A DNA stretch of 64,000 bases from GCA-2687025 sp964473525. Lineage in GTDB: Bacteria; Poribacteria; WGA-4E; GCA-2687025. Every line of letters begins with the position of its first letter. Position 1 is the first letter of the stretch. A program made the position numbers and the translations under genes. Location: the NCBI GenBank assembly GCA_964473525.1, contig CAYYPK010000012.1, positions 1 to 64,000 of the forward strand, in the 5' to 3' direction. Positions 26,262-34,343 of this stretch are shown here, piece by piece. The notes below the pieces were generated by a model that saw only the letters and a list, made by a program, of their open reading frames with translations, was not told the origin of the DNA and made no database searches.

Positions 26262-28500
26262 GATGTGCGATCCGCTCGATGAACCCGTCCTGCTCCGCCT
26301 TCGACAAGGAGTTGAAGTACACGCTCCAGCCGGTGACGCGGATCTGCAGCGACGCGTACCTCTCGGGATGCCGCTGCGCATCCCGCAGCATGTCGGCGTC
26401 GAACACATTGCATTGCAGCGCGTAGCCGCCTTGCGCGAAGAACGTCTTGATGAGTGAGACCATCGCGTCCAACCCGTCGTCACCAGCGACGGAAGTCGGG
26501 TGCAGCGTTACATCCACGACCGACCCGTTGGGCGTCTCCGTGAAATCCAGGGAGCTTACGGATCCCAACAGCGCGGTTATGCCGTTGCGATCCCTCCCCG
26601 ACATCGCGCCTACCCCAGGCGCCAGGGGCGTGCGAGCGGGACGACCGTCCGGCAAGGCCCCGGTTCGTTTACCCATCGTCGTGCGGTAGTCCAGCGTGAA
26701 CAACGCCGCTTGCACTGGGCCACCACGCCCGTTGCGCAGGTTGTGCACCGTCGCGCAGTAGTGGTCGGCGATGCTCTTGCCGAGAGCGTCCGCTTCGGGC
26801 GAGCCGTTCCCCCACTTGGCGACGCGGTTGAGCAGGTAGAGCCGCATCGGCTCACGCCCGTCGAAGTCTTCTCGCAGAGCGTCGAGCAGTTCGCGCATGC
26901 TGAGTCGACGCTCGTCGAAGACCGCCTGCTTAATCCCCAGCAGCGAGTCGCAAGTGTTCGCTAAGGCGACTCCGACACACCCTACGCTGTTGTAGTGCGC
27001 GCCTCCCTCCCCGATGTCCTTGCCCACGTCGAGGCAATCAGCGATCGTCCCGGCGATGAGCGGTGACGGGTTGATTCTGGGCCAGGCGCGCTCGTGCGCA
27101 GCCACGTACTCGACCGCGCGTGTAACGACGAACTCCAACTGGCGCTCGTAAGCTCCTCGCAGCTCTGCGAAACCTGGGAAATCCTCCGGATTCCCGGTCT
27201 GGGGACCTATCTGTTCACCGGAGAGCGGGTCCACACCGTTGTGCAGCGCAAGTTCAAACGCCTTGGCAAGGTTGACGACGATGTTCATCGTACAGCCAAC
27301 TTCCTTGCCATCTACCGCGGGTTCGTAGCATCCAATCGGCAGGTAAGAGCGCGCGTCTTCGAGAGTCTTTCCCCGCTTCACCAACGCCTCGATAGCCGGC
27401 GCGTCGTTCATCAGCACGAACGAGTTGTGTCCGCGGCGGATGAGGTCCGCAACGCGACGGTACACTCGATCCGGCGTGTCCGGGGTGAACCTTACCGACA
27501 GCTTGGGATCCGGCGTGTTCAGGTCTTCGTACGCCTCGAAGGCGAGGTCGGTGAGGTCGTTCGCGATGGCCGCGCCGGCGGGATCCTGGCCGCCGAACAC
27601 GAAGTTCTTCCCGTTGTGCGATCCTCGTGTGCGCGCGTAGTGCTTGTGCCAGAAGTACTTGACCAGTTCCTTCGCCTGCTCCCGCGTCAGACGGCCGGAC
27701 TCGATGTCCGCACGGTAGTACGGGGTGAAGATACGGTCGAAGTGCCCGGCGGAGCGCACGTGTTCGCCTTCCATCTCGATCATCTCGTGCATGAGCCAGG
27801 CGAATTGCAGCGCTTCGTGCAGCGTCCGAGGCGCGTGCGCGGGTACCCGCCTACACGCGTCTGCAACCGCCCGCAGACGTGCTTCGTGCTGCGGATGGTC
27901 CGCTACCTGCGACTCGGCGAGGCACGCTAGTCGCTTCGAGAACCGAATCGTCGCGCCGTACACGATTTCGACGGCATCGTAGAATGCGAGTTGTCCCTCC
28001 GTGGCATCGGCCCCAAGCCGAGCGCGGCTTGTCCGGGCGGACTCCATGAGACCCACGAGGCCGCCCTCGAACATCCGCTCCCAACCCGGCGAGATGTGTC
28101 CCATGTCAAGGCCGCCCTTGACCAGGCCAACTCGGAAGCAGTGGTCAAGCCACTCCGCCTCCGTCTGCACGACTCCAGCGCGCGCCTCCTTGTGCCACGC
28201 GTTGCGCGCCCTACGCACAATGTCACCGTGGTCCACCTTGTCCGCGAACCAGTCCAGAGGGTCGACAGCAATGCGCCCATGGTCGAGCGCCATGCTGTAA
28301 AGGCGCGCCTTGGTCAGCACACGGGCCTGGTTCTCGTGGGCGCGTACGTAATGGTCGGCAGCCGCGCGGAGGGAAGGGACGTCCAGGCCGGTCTCCGGCC
28401 GGAAGTCGGGCCGCGCGAAGTTCTCGAACAGCTGGTCGCGATCGCCTTCGAAGGCGACCCATGGCGTCGAATCCAGTCGTGTCGGGGCGACGATGGCCAT
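26254..28500 (-). CDS. Glycyl radical enzyme, dehydratase/lyase type
   Basis: A 748-residue glycyl radical enzyme. The thiyl Cys is in YLPIGCYEPAVDGKE (Cys391), followed by the Cys-X-Glu arrangement seen in glycerol/propanediol dehydratases, choline TMA-lyase and related C-O/C-N/C-S lyases, not the Cys-Cys of pyruvate formate-lyase. The radical Gly is in RVTGWSVYFNSLSKAEQDGF (Gly724), 25 residues from the end. ATG 28500 is preferred: GGGAGGAT lies just upstream and MAIVAPTRLDST starts the conserved part. It sits directly before its activase. The specific substrate is not readable. GREs are destroyed by oxygen, so expression implies anoxic or micro-oxic conditions. Confidence 0.95.
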   Translation of the reverse strand: MAIVAPTRLDSTPWVAFEGDRDQLFENFARPDFRPETGLDVPSLRAAADHYVRAHENQARVLTKARLYSMALDHGRIAVDPLDWFADKVDHGDIVRRARNAWHKEARAGVVQTEAEWLDHCFRVGLVKGGLDMGHISPGWERMFEGGLVGLMESARTSRARLGADATEGQLAFYDAVEIVYGATIRFSKRLACLAESQVADHPQHEARLRAVADACRRVPAHAPRTLHEALQFAWLMHEMIEMEGEHVRSAGHFDRIFTPYYRADIESGRLTREQAKELVKYFWHKHYARTRGSHNGKNFVFGGQDPAGAAIANDLTDLAFEAYEDLNTPDPKLSVRFTPDTPDRVYRRVADLIRRGHNSFVLMNDAPAIEALVKRGKTLEDARSYLPIGCYEPAVDGKEVGCTMNIVVNLAKAFELALHNGVDPLSGEQIGPQTGNPEDFPGFAELRGAYERQLEFVVTRAVEYVAAHERAWPRINPSPLIAGTIADCLDVGKDIGEGGAHYNSVGCVGVALANTCDSLLGIKQAVFDERRLSMRELLDALREDFDGREPMRLYLLNRVAKWGNGSPEADALGKSIADHYCATVHNLRNGRGGPVQAALFTLDYRTTMGKRTGALPDGRPARTPLAPGVGAMSGRDRNGITALLGSVSSLDFTETPNGSVVDVTLHPTSVAGDDGLDAMVSLIKTFFAQGGYALQCNVFDADMLRDAQRHPERYASLQIRVTGWSVYFNSLSKAEQDGFIERIAHRV

Positions 28501-28715
28501 CCTTATCCTCCCGGGAACACGGCGTAGGGCGCGACCTGTACACGTGACGGCACAGGTCTCCCTGTCCCTGATCGCCGCCAGGTCGAACAAGCAATAGCCG
28601 TACTTGCGTGGAACTGACGAAACATCGGCGATGCGGCGAATGGCTGCCGCCCAAGCGCCGTGCCGCGTGCTGTTGGCTCCGTGTGCCCGCGGCGAGCGAC
28701 CCCTACGTGGCTAGC

Positions 28716-30638
28716 TCATCCGGGCAGGAACTTGTACCCCTTGCCGGTGATCATGCCGACCACGAGGAACAGCGCCGCCATGATCGAATCGCCAACGATG
28801 AGTCCGAGGAATATGGGCCGTATTTGGCGGTGCAGTCGCGCGCCCCCGACTCGGAGCACGACCAGCTTCATCAGCCATCCGACGAGAATCATGAACCACA
28901 GATTGCTCATGTGGTATTGACCGAACGCCAGGTAGCCAATCGGGTGTGCGGGCCACCACACAAAGAGGAAGCGCATCAGGCACAGGAAGAGCATGAACAG
29001 CGCCCCGCCACCCATGATCGACAGATTGGTCCAGTTCGTGGACTCGATGTTGGTGAGATACCCCGCGGCTCGAGCGGGGAACTCTACCGCCGACATCATG
29101 AAGGTCCAGTACTGGAGGTTCAGGGCTCCTCGATTGTAGATGAGTTTCAGCGACGCCGCGAATCCCACCGCGAGAGCGACGACGAGCGCCAGCCCCATGA
29201 CAGCCACTACCTGCCGCCGAGACACGCGCGCCGCGTCTGGAGCGCGCATGCCATTCATGACGCTCGGCATCACGAACTCCCGCGAGTCCCACATCACTGA
29301 CCTTTCCACGATGGCTGGGACCACGACGTCAGCTGCGCCAAACGGGCGGGAGCCCAACAGCGGCACGACAAAGTCCGAAGGCGATACCAGCGTCGAGACA
29401 AACAGCAGCCCAGCGTCTACGACCATCCACGTGACGACAATGAGCAGGACGTAGAAGAGCAGGATCATCACGAGCGCGCCAACGTACGACATGCCGATGG
29501 CGGTCAACATGCCCGCCGCCGCGGCAGTCGACACGATCAGTCCCGCGACCGCCCATCGGAACGACATGGGCTCACCTTCATCGCCCCACTCGCTGACGGC
29601 TCCGAGGAACGCGTTCCAGGTTCTGCGCAACTGGCCCCGAGCAACCCACAGGACGAAGCAGCACCCGGCGAGGTAGGCGCCGAGCTCCTGATGACGCGCC
29701 ATCGTCCCACCGGAGATCGGGAGACCCGTCGCTCGGATCGCCACCTGCTGCCCGCGATACACGATGTGGAAGAACCAGAAGCTGAACGCCACCTCCTGCG
29801 TTACGAGGTAGCTCACGCCGATCACCGACGGAAAGACCATGGCTACGAGGCCTCCCAGCGGAGTCCACGGCTCCTCTGTGAACAGACCACGCAGAGGAAA
29901 CGACATCGGTACTTGGGGAATCGTCGGGAAGTAAGCGTGGAGCCCGTTGAGCGTGTGGATGACCGCAGGGATGCTGCATCCGACCCACATCCAGCGGTCG
30001 CGGAGGAAGTCGTTGAGCAGCCGGCCCGACCGGGGCGCCACAGCGACCTCCATCGGAGCCTTCATGAGAGGAAACGTGAGCCGCTCATGCTCGACCCACT
30101 GCCGCCGCAACACCGCGCACATGCAGAACATCGCGCAGTAGAACAGGAGCAGCAGAGGGGTCCAGAACAGGATCGGTTTGACCCATCCAGCCCAGGGGAC
30201 GCTGTCCGCCCCTTCGTAGAAGCCGCGCACGACGGCGGGATCGGTGGGCGTGAGCCACGGCGAGAGGTGTGGGTGCAACAGTTGCGCCCACTCGTTTTCG
30301 GGGGTGGCGAAGTAGTGGGGCGCGATGACGCAGGCCAGGACGTATCGGAACAGCCCCGACGATGGCACTCCCGACGACACGAGGGTCATAACCCAGACGG
30401 TGAGCAGCTCCGCCGAGGAGAACGGCCGCCCACGCGACCACCAGGCCAGGGACGGGTTTACGACCAGCGCGAACAGGAGAAGCACGCCGAACGCGCCGAT
30501 CGGTAGATGGTTGCCGGCTACGTAGGTACCGCCGATATACAGGTCGTTGTACGGCGTCACGGCAACGAGTAGAGCCGTGGATATTGCGCCCGCCAGAACT
30601 GCGCGCAACGTGACGCGAACGGTCCTCTCCGTGCGCAT
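28716..30638 (-). CDS. Poly-transmembrane protein, DUF6785/OPT-like
   Basis: An integral membrane protein with about 12-14 hydrophobic segments, starting with LRAVLAGAISTALLVAVTPY and ending with IFLGLIVGDSIMAALFLVVG. Its overall pattern resembles the DUF6785/DUF6784 family, which looks distantly like oligopeptide transporters. I prefer the start at MRTERTVRVTLRAVL (30638); the frame is open to 30662. No catalytic motif is visible. It is the first gene of the minus-strand run leading into the GRE, so it could import the GRE's substrate, but this is inference. Confidence 0.7.
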   Translation of the reverse strand: MRTERTVRVTLRAVLAGAISTALLVAVTPYNDLYIGGTYVAGNHLPIGAFGVLLLFALVVNPSLAWWSRGRPFSSAELLTVWVMTLVSSGVPSSGLFRYVLACVIAPHYFATPENEWAQLLHPHLSPWLTPTDPAVVRGFYEGADSVPWAGWVKPILFWTPLLLLFYCAMFCMCAVLRRQWVEHERLTFPLMKAPMEVAVAPRSGRLLNDFLRDRWMWVGCSIPAVIHTLNGLHAYFPTIPQVPMSFPLRGLFTEEPWTPLGGLVAMVFPSVIGVSYLVTQEVAFSFWFFHIVYRGQQVAIRATGLPISGGTMARHQELGAYLAGCCFVLWVARGQLRRTWNAFLGAVSEWGDEGEPMSFRWAVAGLIVSTAAAAGMLTAIGMSYVGALVMILLFYVLLIVVTWMVVDAGLLFVSTLVSPSDFVVPLLGSRPFGAADVVVPAIVERSVMWDSREFVMPSVMNGMRAPDAARVSRRQVVAVMGLALVVALAVGFAASLKLIYNRGALNLQYWTFMMSAVEFPARAAGYLTNIESTNWTNLSIMGGGALFMLFLCLMRFLFVWWPAHPIGYLAFGQYHMSNLWFMILVGWLMKLVVLRVGGARLHRQIRPIFLGLIVGDSIMAALFLVVGMITGKGYKFLPG

Positions 30639-30662
30639 ATCTCTTCCGAGTTGGGCGGTCAC

Positions 30663-31029
30663 AGGGCGAGGAGCAGTCTATACTCACACGCGGCTGCCTG
30701 TCACGGCGAGGGGCCGCCATAGCCGCGGTGTGTTGACAGTCGCGCATCCAGACCGCGATCCGACAGTCTCTGTCCGCAGCTATCACCGTACCGCGCCATT
30801 AGTTCCCACTCGCAACGTCTACAGTACTCCTGGCCCTAGCCAAAGGACGCCGCGCCGCCTCCGACAGGCCCCACACCGCGCGCTTTGGGCGTGTCGTAGA
30901 GCCAACCGGGAATGGCAACGACCGGGCGCGCGGAACCAGGCGCCTACGCAAGTTGACACGGTGTTGCACTAGGTCCATTCTCTTCCGAACGGACTACGAC
31001 GCCGAGCCAACCACCGAAGAGGAATGGCA
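30663..31029. other. Intergenic region upstream of two divergent units
   Basis: About 370 bp between the DUF6785-like gene (minus) and the hsdM remnant (plus). No credible gene. TTGACA at 30953-30958 could be the -35 of the old hsd operon, but the matching -10 (CATTCT, 17 bp on) is poor. I found no copy of the tRNA-Asn 3' end here. Confidence 0.35.
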
Positions 31030-31531
31030 GTGCAGCACAGTCAGCACTCGTCCATCGTCAGCTTCATTTGGAGCATCGCCGACGACGTACTGAACGGCTG
31101 CACACCGCAAGCGACTCCGGGACGGGCTCGCCACGCGACACGACGGGGCAGCCCCAGTCACCCGCAAGGTCGCGGCTCCGACGCCCGACAGCGACCCTGA
31201 TGCGGACGCGCTGCTCGGGCGGTTCCACGTTGTCGAGGACGGCAGCCCGGCCGTCGTCGAGTATGAGCCGGACACCCAGAAACGGGACACGGAGCAGATC
31301 CCGCTCGTGGAGGAGGGTGGTGTGAAGGCGCTCTTCCGCCGCGAAGTCTTGCCACACGCCGACGACGCGCGGATAGACACTACAAAGACGCTCGTTGGGT
31401 ACGAGATCTCGTTCACGCGGTACTTCCACAAGCCCGTTGCCCTGAGGAGTTTGACGGAAAGTCGGACCGACATCCTGGCGCTGGAACACGAGGGACGGGG
31501 ATTGCTCCAGTCCATCGTCGCAGGGGATTGA
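31030..31531 (+). pseudogene. hsdM: hsdM remnant (type I DNA methyltransferase), internal deletion
   Basis: The first codons from GTG 31030 encode HSSIVSFIWSIADDVLNG, the typical HsdM N-terminus. The reading frame then changes. From about 31100 a different frame encodes the HsdM C-terminal part (VTRKVAAPTPDSDPDADALL, VVEYEPDTQKRDTEQIPLVE, REVLPHADDARIDTTKT, VGYEISFTRYFHKPVALRSL) and stops at 31531. The whole central methyltransferase domain, including the SAM-binding and NPPY motifs, is absent. The gene is therefore dead by a large internal deletion. The GIY-YIG gene starts five bases after its stop. Confidence 0.85.
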
Positions 31532-31535
31532 CAGA

Positions 31536-32417
31536 GTGTGTGATGCAACCCGGCGCGGCTTCTCGATGCGCATCCTGCTGCCCGACGGCGACCCTGACGG
31601 GTTGAAGGTCGTTCGGAAGTCGAACTGGACGGGGTCAGGGCTGGTGATACCGCGACCCCTTCTGTCCCAAGCAGAACAACAGAGGGAAGAACTGGGGCGG
31701 GCAGGAGTGTACATACTCATCGGCCCAACGGAGGCATCTACGCTCCGTCAGGCATATGTCAGCGAGGGCGCGCCTGTCTTGCGTCGACTACGGGCGCACG
31801 ACAAGGACCAGGAAAAAGACTTCTGGACGCACGCGGTCGTATTCACGACCGAGGACCACAGCCTGAACAAGGCGCACGTGCTACACCTGGAGGCGAGGCT
31901 CATCGCCCTCGCACACACCGCGAAACGCTGTGTTCTCGCCAACGTGAAGAGGCCTGAACCACCCTCACTCACGGAAGCCGACACCGTCGATATTGAGGGC
32001 TTCCTGGACGACATCCTGTTGTGCCTTCCGGTGCTGGGTGTTGATCTGTTCGCCGTGGCTCCAGAGCCGGTATCAGGAGCAGTGGAATACAAGCTCGCCG
32101 CCGTAGGCATTGAGGCCAATGGGTTCGAATCCGGCCAGGGGTTTGTCGTCAAGGCCGGGTCGGGGGCCGTGCGAGCTGGAGGCGAAGTCCGGTCAGCGGA
32201 GGCGTTTCTCGTGAATCTGCGCGCCGAACTGTTCGCGCAGGCCGTGCTAGCCGACGCTGAGGAAGGCGCCACTCTGACACAGGATTACACGTTCGCGTCT
32301 TCATCGACGGCCGCAGCCGTCCTCCTAGGACGAAACGCGAACGGGCGGACGGCGTGGAAGACGGGGGACGGCCGCACGCTCAAGAGTGTGCAGGAGGCGG
32401 CTGCCGCCGATGACTAA
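31536..32417 (+). CDS. GIY-YIG nuclease-family protein with DUF4357 domain
   Basis: A 293-residue protein. The N-terminus RGFSMRILLPDGDPDGLKVV is typical of GIY-YIG/DUF4357 proteins. The GIY motif reads GVYILIGPTE and the YIG equivalent AYVSEGAPVLRRLRAH, with the catalytic Arg and His region and a following Glu (LHLEARLI). The C-terminal FASSSTAAAVLLGRNANGRT is the DUF4357 part. GTG 31536 with AGGGGA at 31522-31527 is the preferred start; ATG 31566 is an alternative. The frame is fully open. Genes of this type are common inside type I restriction loci. It overlaps the hsdS remnant by 8 bases. Role unproven; possibly DNA cleavage. Confidence 0.85.
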   Translation: MCDATRRGFSMRILLPDGDPDGLKVVRKSNWTGSGLVIPRPLLSQAEQQREELGRAGVYILIGPTEASTLRQAYVSEGAPVLRRLRAHDKDQEKDFWTHAVVFTTEDHSLNKAHVLHLEARLIALAHTAKRCVLANVKRPEPPSLTEADTVDIEGFLDDILLCLPVLGVDLFAVAPEPVSGAVEYKLAAVGIEANGFESGQGFVVKAGSGAVRAGGEVRSAEAFLVNLRAELFAQAVLADAEEGATLTQDYTFASSSTAAAVLLGRNANGRTAWKTGDGRTLKSVQEAAAADD

Positions 32418-32640
32418 TGCAACGCGCCCATACGATAGCTACGTGGAAACCGGAGTTCCGTGGCTTGGCAGCATCCCCTCGCACTGGGAGGTCCGTCGGA
32501 ACGGTCGTCTGGTCGAGCAGCGCAACGACGTAGATGCCCCCATCTGCCCGTGCTGGACGTGTCTCTGCGCACTGGCGTGACGGTGCGAGACATGGACGAC
32601 CCCGCGCGGAAGCATATGATGTCGGAATTCACGAAGTACA
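32410..32640 (+). pseudogene. hsdS: hsdS remnant (type I specificity subunit), frameshifted and truncated
   Basis: ATG 32410 opens VETGVPWLGSIPSHWEVRR, the classic first segment of a HsdS target-recognition domain. Near a run of five C (32537-32541) the frame breaks. One base out of phase the homology continues as HLPVLDVSLRTGVTVRDMDD and KHMMSEFTKYTR. It then stops matching at about 32635, where hsdR sequence begins. Most of the protein, including the second recognition domain, is gone. One base missing in a C run could be an assembly error, but the truncation cannot. Confidence 0.85.
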
Positions 32641-32832
32641 CACGACACGTTCATGCTGGACTTCGTGAACGACGCCGAGACGATCCAAGCGGCGTTCGAT
32701 CCATACTACCGGGCAACGATGCTGAGCTCGGAGACCGACCCGAACCGGCTGCATGATCTCAAGGGCGATCTCGATGGGTACCAGGTGAGAGCGCGGACGA
32801 GCGTTCTGACGCACTCCTTGGAGAACGCGTAG
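32641..32832 (+). pseudogene. hsdR: hsdR remnant (type I restriction subunit fragment)
   Basis: About 63 codons in one open frame encode HDTFMLDFVNDAETIQAAFD and PYYRATMLSSETDPNRLHDL, which matches the region of HsdR after the helicase motifs. It is joined directly to the truncated hsdS with no start codon of its own, and ends at TAG 32830-32832. The nuclease and motor domains are missing, so the type I system is not functional. Confidence 0.82.
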
Positions 32833-33075
32833 CCCTTCAGCGCCTACGGCGTCGGCAGGAAGGCGCCCAGGAGGACCGCGGCGAAGCCGGTGTTCCCATG
32901 GTGATCTGACAGCGACGCGGCGAAGGGCGGGCAGGCGTGTGCGCAACTCTCCGTATGATGGCACGTGACCCAAGATTGACCCAGAACCCATACGGGTTGG
33001 GCCACGCCGGCGTCTTCACGCGCGACGCCGTGTCGACGACATCCGCTGCAAACGCAGCCACAGAGCGGTACAGAA

Positions 33076-33151
33076 TGGTTCCCGCGGTAGGACTCGAACC
33101 TACGACCTGGTGGTTAACAGCCACTCGCTCTACCAACTGAGCTACACGGGA
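33076..33151 (-). tRNA. tRNA-Asn (anticodon GTT)
   Basis: The minus-strand sequence folds as a full cloverleaf: acceptor stem TCCCGTG pairing with CGCGGGA (one G-T pair), D-arm GCTCAGTTGGTAGAGC, anticodon loop CTGTTAA giving GTT, and T-arm GTAGG-TTCGAGT-CCTAC. The discriminator is A and the CCA end is encoded. The anticodon stem has one A-C mismatch at its outer pair. The 3' end faces the decayed restriction locus, a typical layout for integrated DNA. Confidence 0.95.
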
Positions 33152-33211
33152 ACATCGGCCGATTTGGTGGGATATCGGCGAACAGAAGACTACCATGGCC
33201 GACCCCTTGAA

Positions 33212-33949
33212 TCAAGAGGAATTGCCGTTGGGAATCCCGTACAGACGCCGGCTGTCAAGATAGGCCGCGACCTCCTCGGGAAGGCCGTCGGGCCGCCCTT
33301 CGTCTGACGCGATGGACGTCCGCACGGCGGTCGAGGAAAGCCCCGCGTGGTAGGCGTCGAGCGCCATAGGGCGGACACCTTCGGCATACGGCGCGTTGGC
33401 GGGAAGGGCCAGGAGGTCGCCAAGCGCGTCGTCGCCGGATCCCTCACGATTCGCGCACGCGAAACTCGTCTGATCGAACAGCGCGCGGAGCTCCGCGTCG
33501 CGACGCGTGTAGTATTTCGGGTCGAACACGCGCACGAGCGTGTCGTACCCGACGATGAAGCACACGTCGGCTGTCGGGAAGTACTCGCGCAGAGCCGTCA
33601 TCTTGTCCAGAAATCTGCCGTGCGTCGCGACCGCGACCGAGAGCCAGGGACGCGACTCCGCAACCGCGCGCATCATCATCAGACGCTCGTGCAGCGGCGC
33701 GTCCGTGACCGCCTTGTCCACGTTGGCGATGGCGAGTTCCAAGACGACCTCTGGATAGCCAAGATCGACGTGTGCCAGCTCCGCCATGCGCAGGTGCGCC
33801 AGCGTCGGCGGATTGAAAGACGCCGACAGAACCGCGATCTTCGACGGATCTCCCGCGCCACGGCGCACGAATGCCATGCGTGGCGGGCCTGCGGGATCGA
33901 GCGCCCCGACAATGTCCGCGTAGTCCTCCGGGCGCGCGTCCGCCTTCAC
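33212..33949 (-). CDS. NadD-like cytidylyltransferase-family nucleotidyltransferase
   Basis: A 245-residue protein of the nicotinate-nucleotide adenylyltransferase type. The nucleotide-binding motif appears as SASFNPPTLAHLRMAELA (T-x-x-H form) and the C-terminal substrate motif as GLSSTAVRTSIA. VCFIVGYDTLVRVFDPKYYT fits the middle of the fold. It is longer than standard NadD by about 40 residues at the N-terminus. The GTG start at 33949 overlaps the stop of the upstream cupin gene (GTGA overlap), so they are translationally coupled. The N-terminal extension and cupin partner leave the true substrate open. Confidence 0.8.
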   Translation of the reverse strand: MKADARPEDYADIVGALDPAGPPRMAFVRRGAGDPSKIAVLSASFNPPTLAHLRMAELAHVDLGYPEVVLELAIANVDKAVTDAPLHERLMMMRAVAESRPWLSVAVATHGRFLDKMTALREYFPTADVCFIVGYDTLVRVFDPKYYTRRDAELRALFDQTSFACANREGSGDDALGDLLALPANAPYAEGVRPMALDAYHAGLSSTAVRTSIASDEGRPDGLPEEVAAYLDSRRLYGIPNGNSS

Positions 33950-34317
33950 AGGGCAGACGTGTCCATCTCACGCGGCGTGGGCAGGTCGTGCGTGCCCGGA
34001 TGCAGGTGTCCCGTACGTTTCTGGCCTCGCAAGGCGCCCTCGAGATAGACCCCCCGAAACGCCTCGTCGCCGTACACCTCGACGACGTGATGCAGCTCGC
34101 CCATCTTGGCGCACATCAGATCGCCCGGACCCATCACCGTCTCCTCGTCGCCGCAGAGCACGAGCGCGGAGCCGTCGGTGATCAGCCAGTACTCGTCGCA
34201 ATCGTGGAAATGCAGATCTCCGGGAGCATCCTTCGCCTCAAGTGAGAACACGCCCCACGCGCTCATGTCCACCCAGTCTGGCTTGTCCTCGCGATGCCCA
34301 CGCTTTACGAACGCCAT
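33946..34317 (-). CDS. Small cupin-domain protein
   Basis: A 123-residue single-cupin protein. Motif 1 reads DLHFHDCDEYWLITDG with metal-ligand His and Glu residues, and motif 2 is GPGDLMCAKMGELHHVVEVY with the second His. Single cupins bind metal and act as isomerases, oxygenases or sugar-binding sensors. It sits 26 bases downstream of the SelA-like gene and overlaps the NadD-like gene. Function unknown. Confidence 0.85.
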   Translation of the reverse strand: MAFVKRGHREDKPDWVDMSAWGVFSLEAKDAPGDLHFHDCDEYWLITDGSALVLCGDEETVMGPGDLMCAKMGELHHVVEVYGDEAFRGVYLEGALRGQKRTGHLHPGTHDLPTPREMDTSAL

Positions 34318-34343
34318 GGCCTGCGTTCCTCCTCTTCTGGTGA

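Noticed and set aside
26262..26483. 74-residue N-terminal extension of the GRE activase
   Set aside because: It is the GRE gene read out of frame; the activase N-terminus starts properly at GTG 26261.
30547..30972. Open frame upstream of the hsdM remnant
   Set aside because: Begins inside the DUF6785-like gene on the other strand, low-complexity, no motifs.
30663..31029. Possible attachment-site repeat of the tRNA-Asn 3' end
   Set aside because: I compared this stretch with the tRNA 3' sequence and saw no match of useful length.
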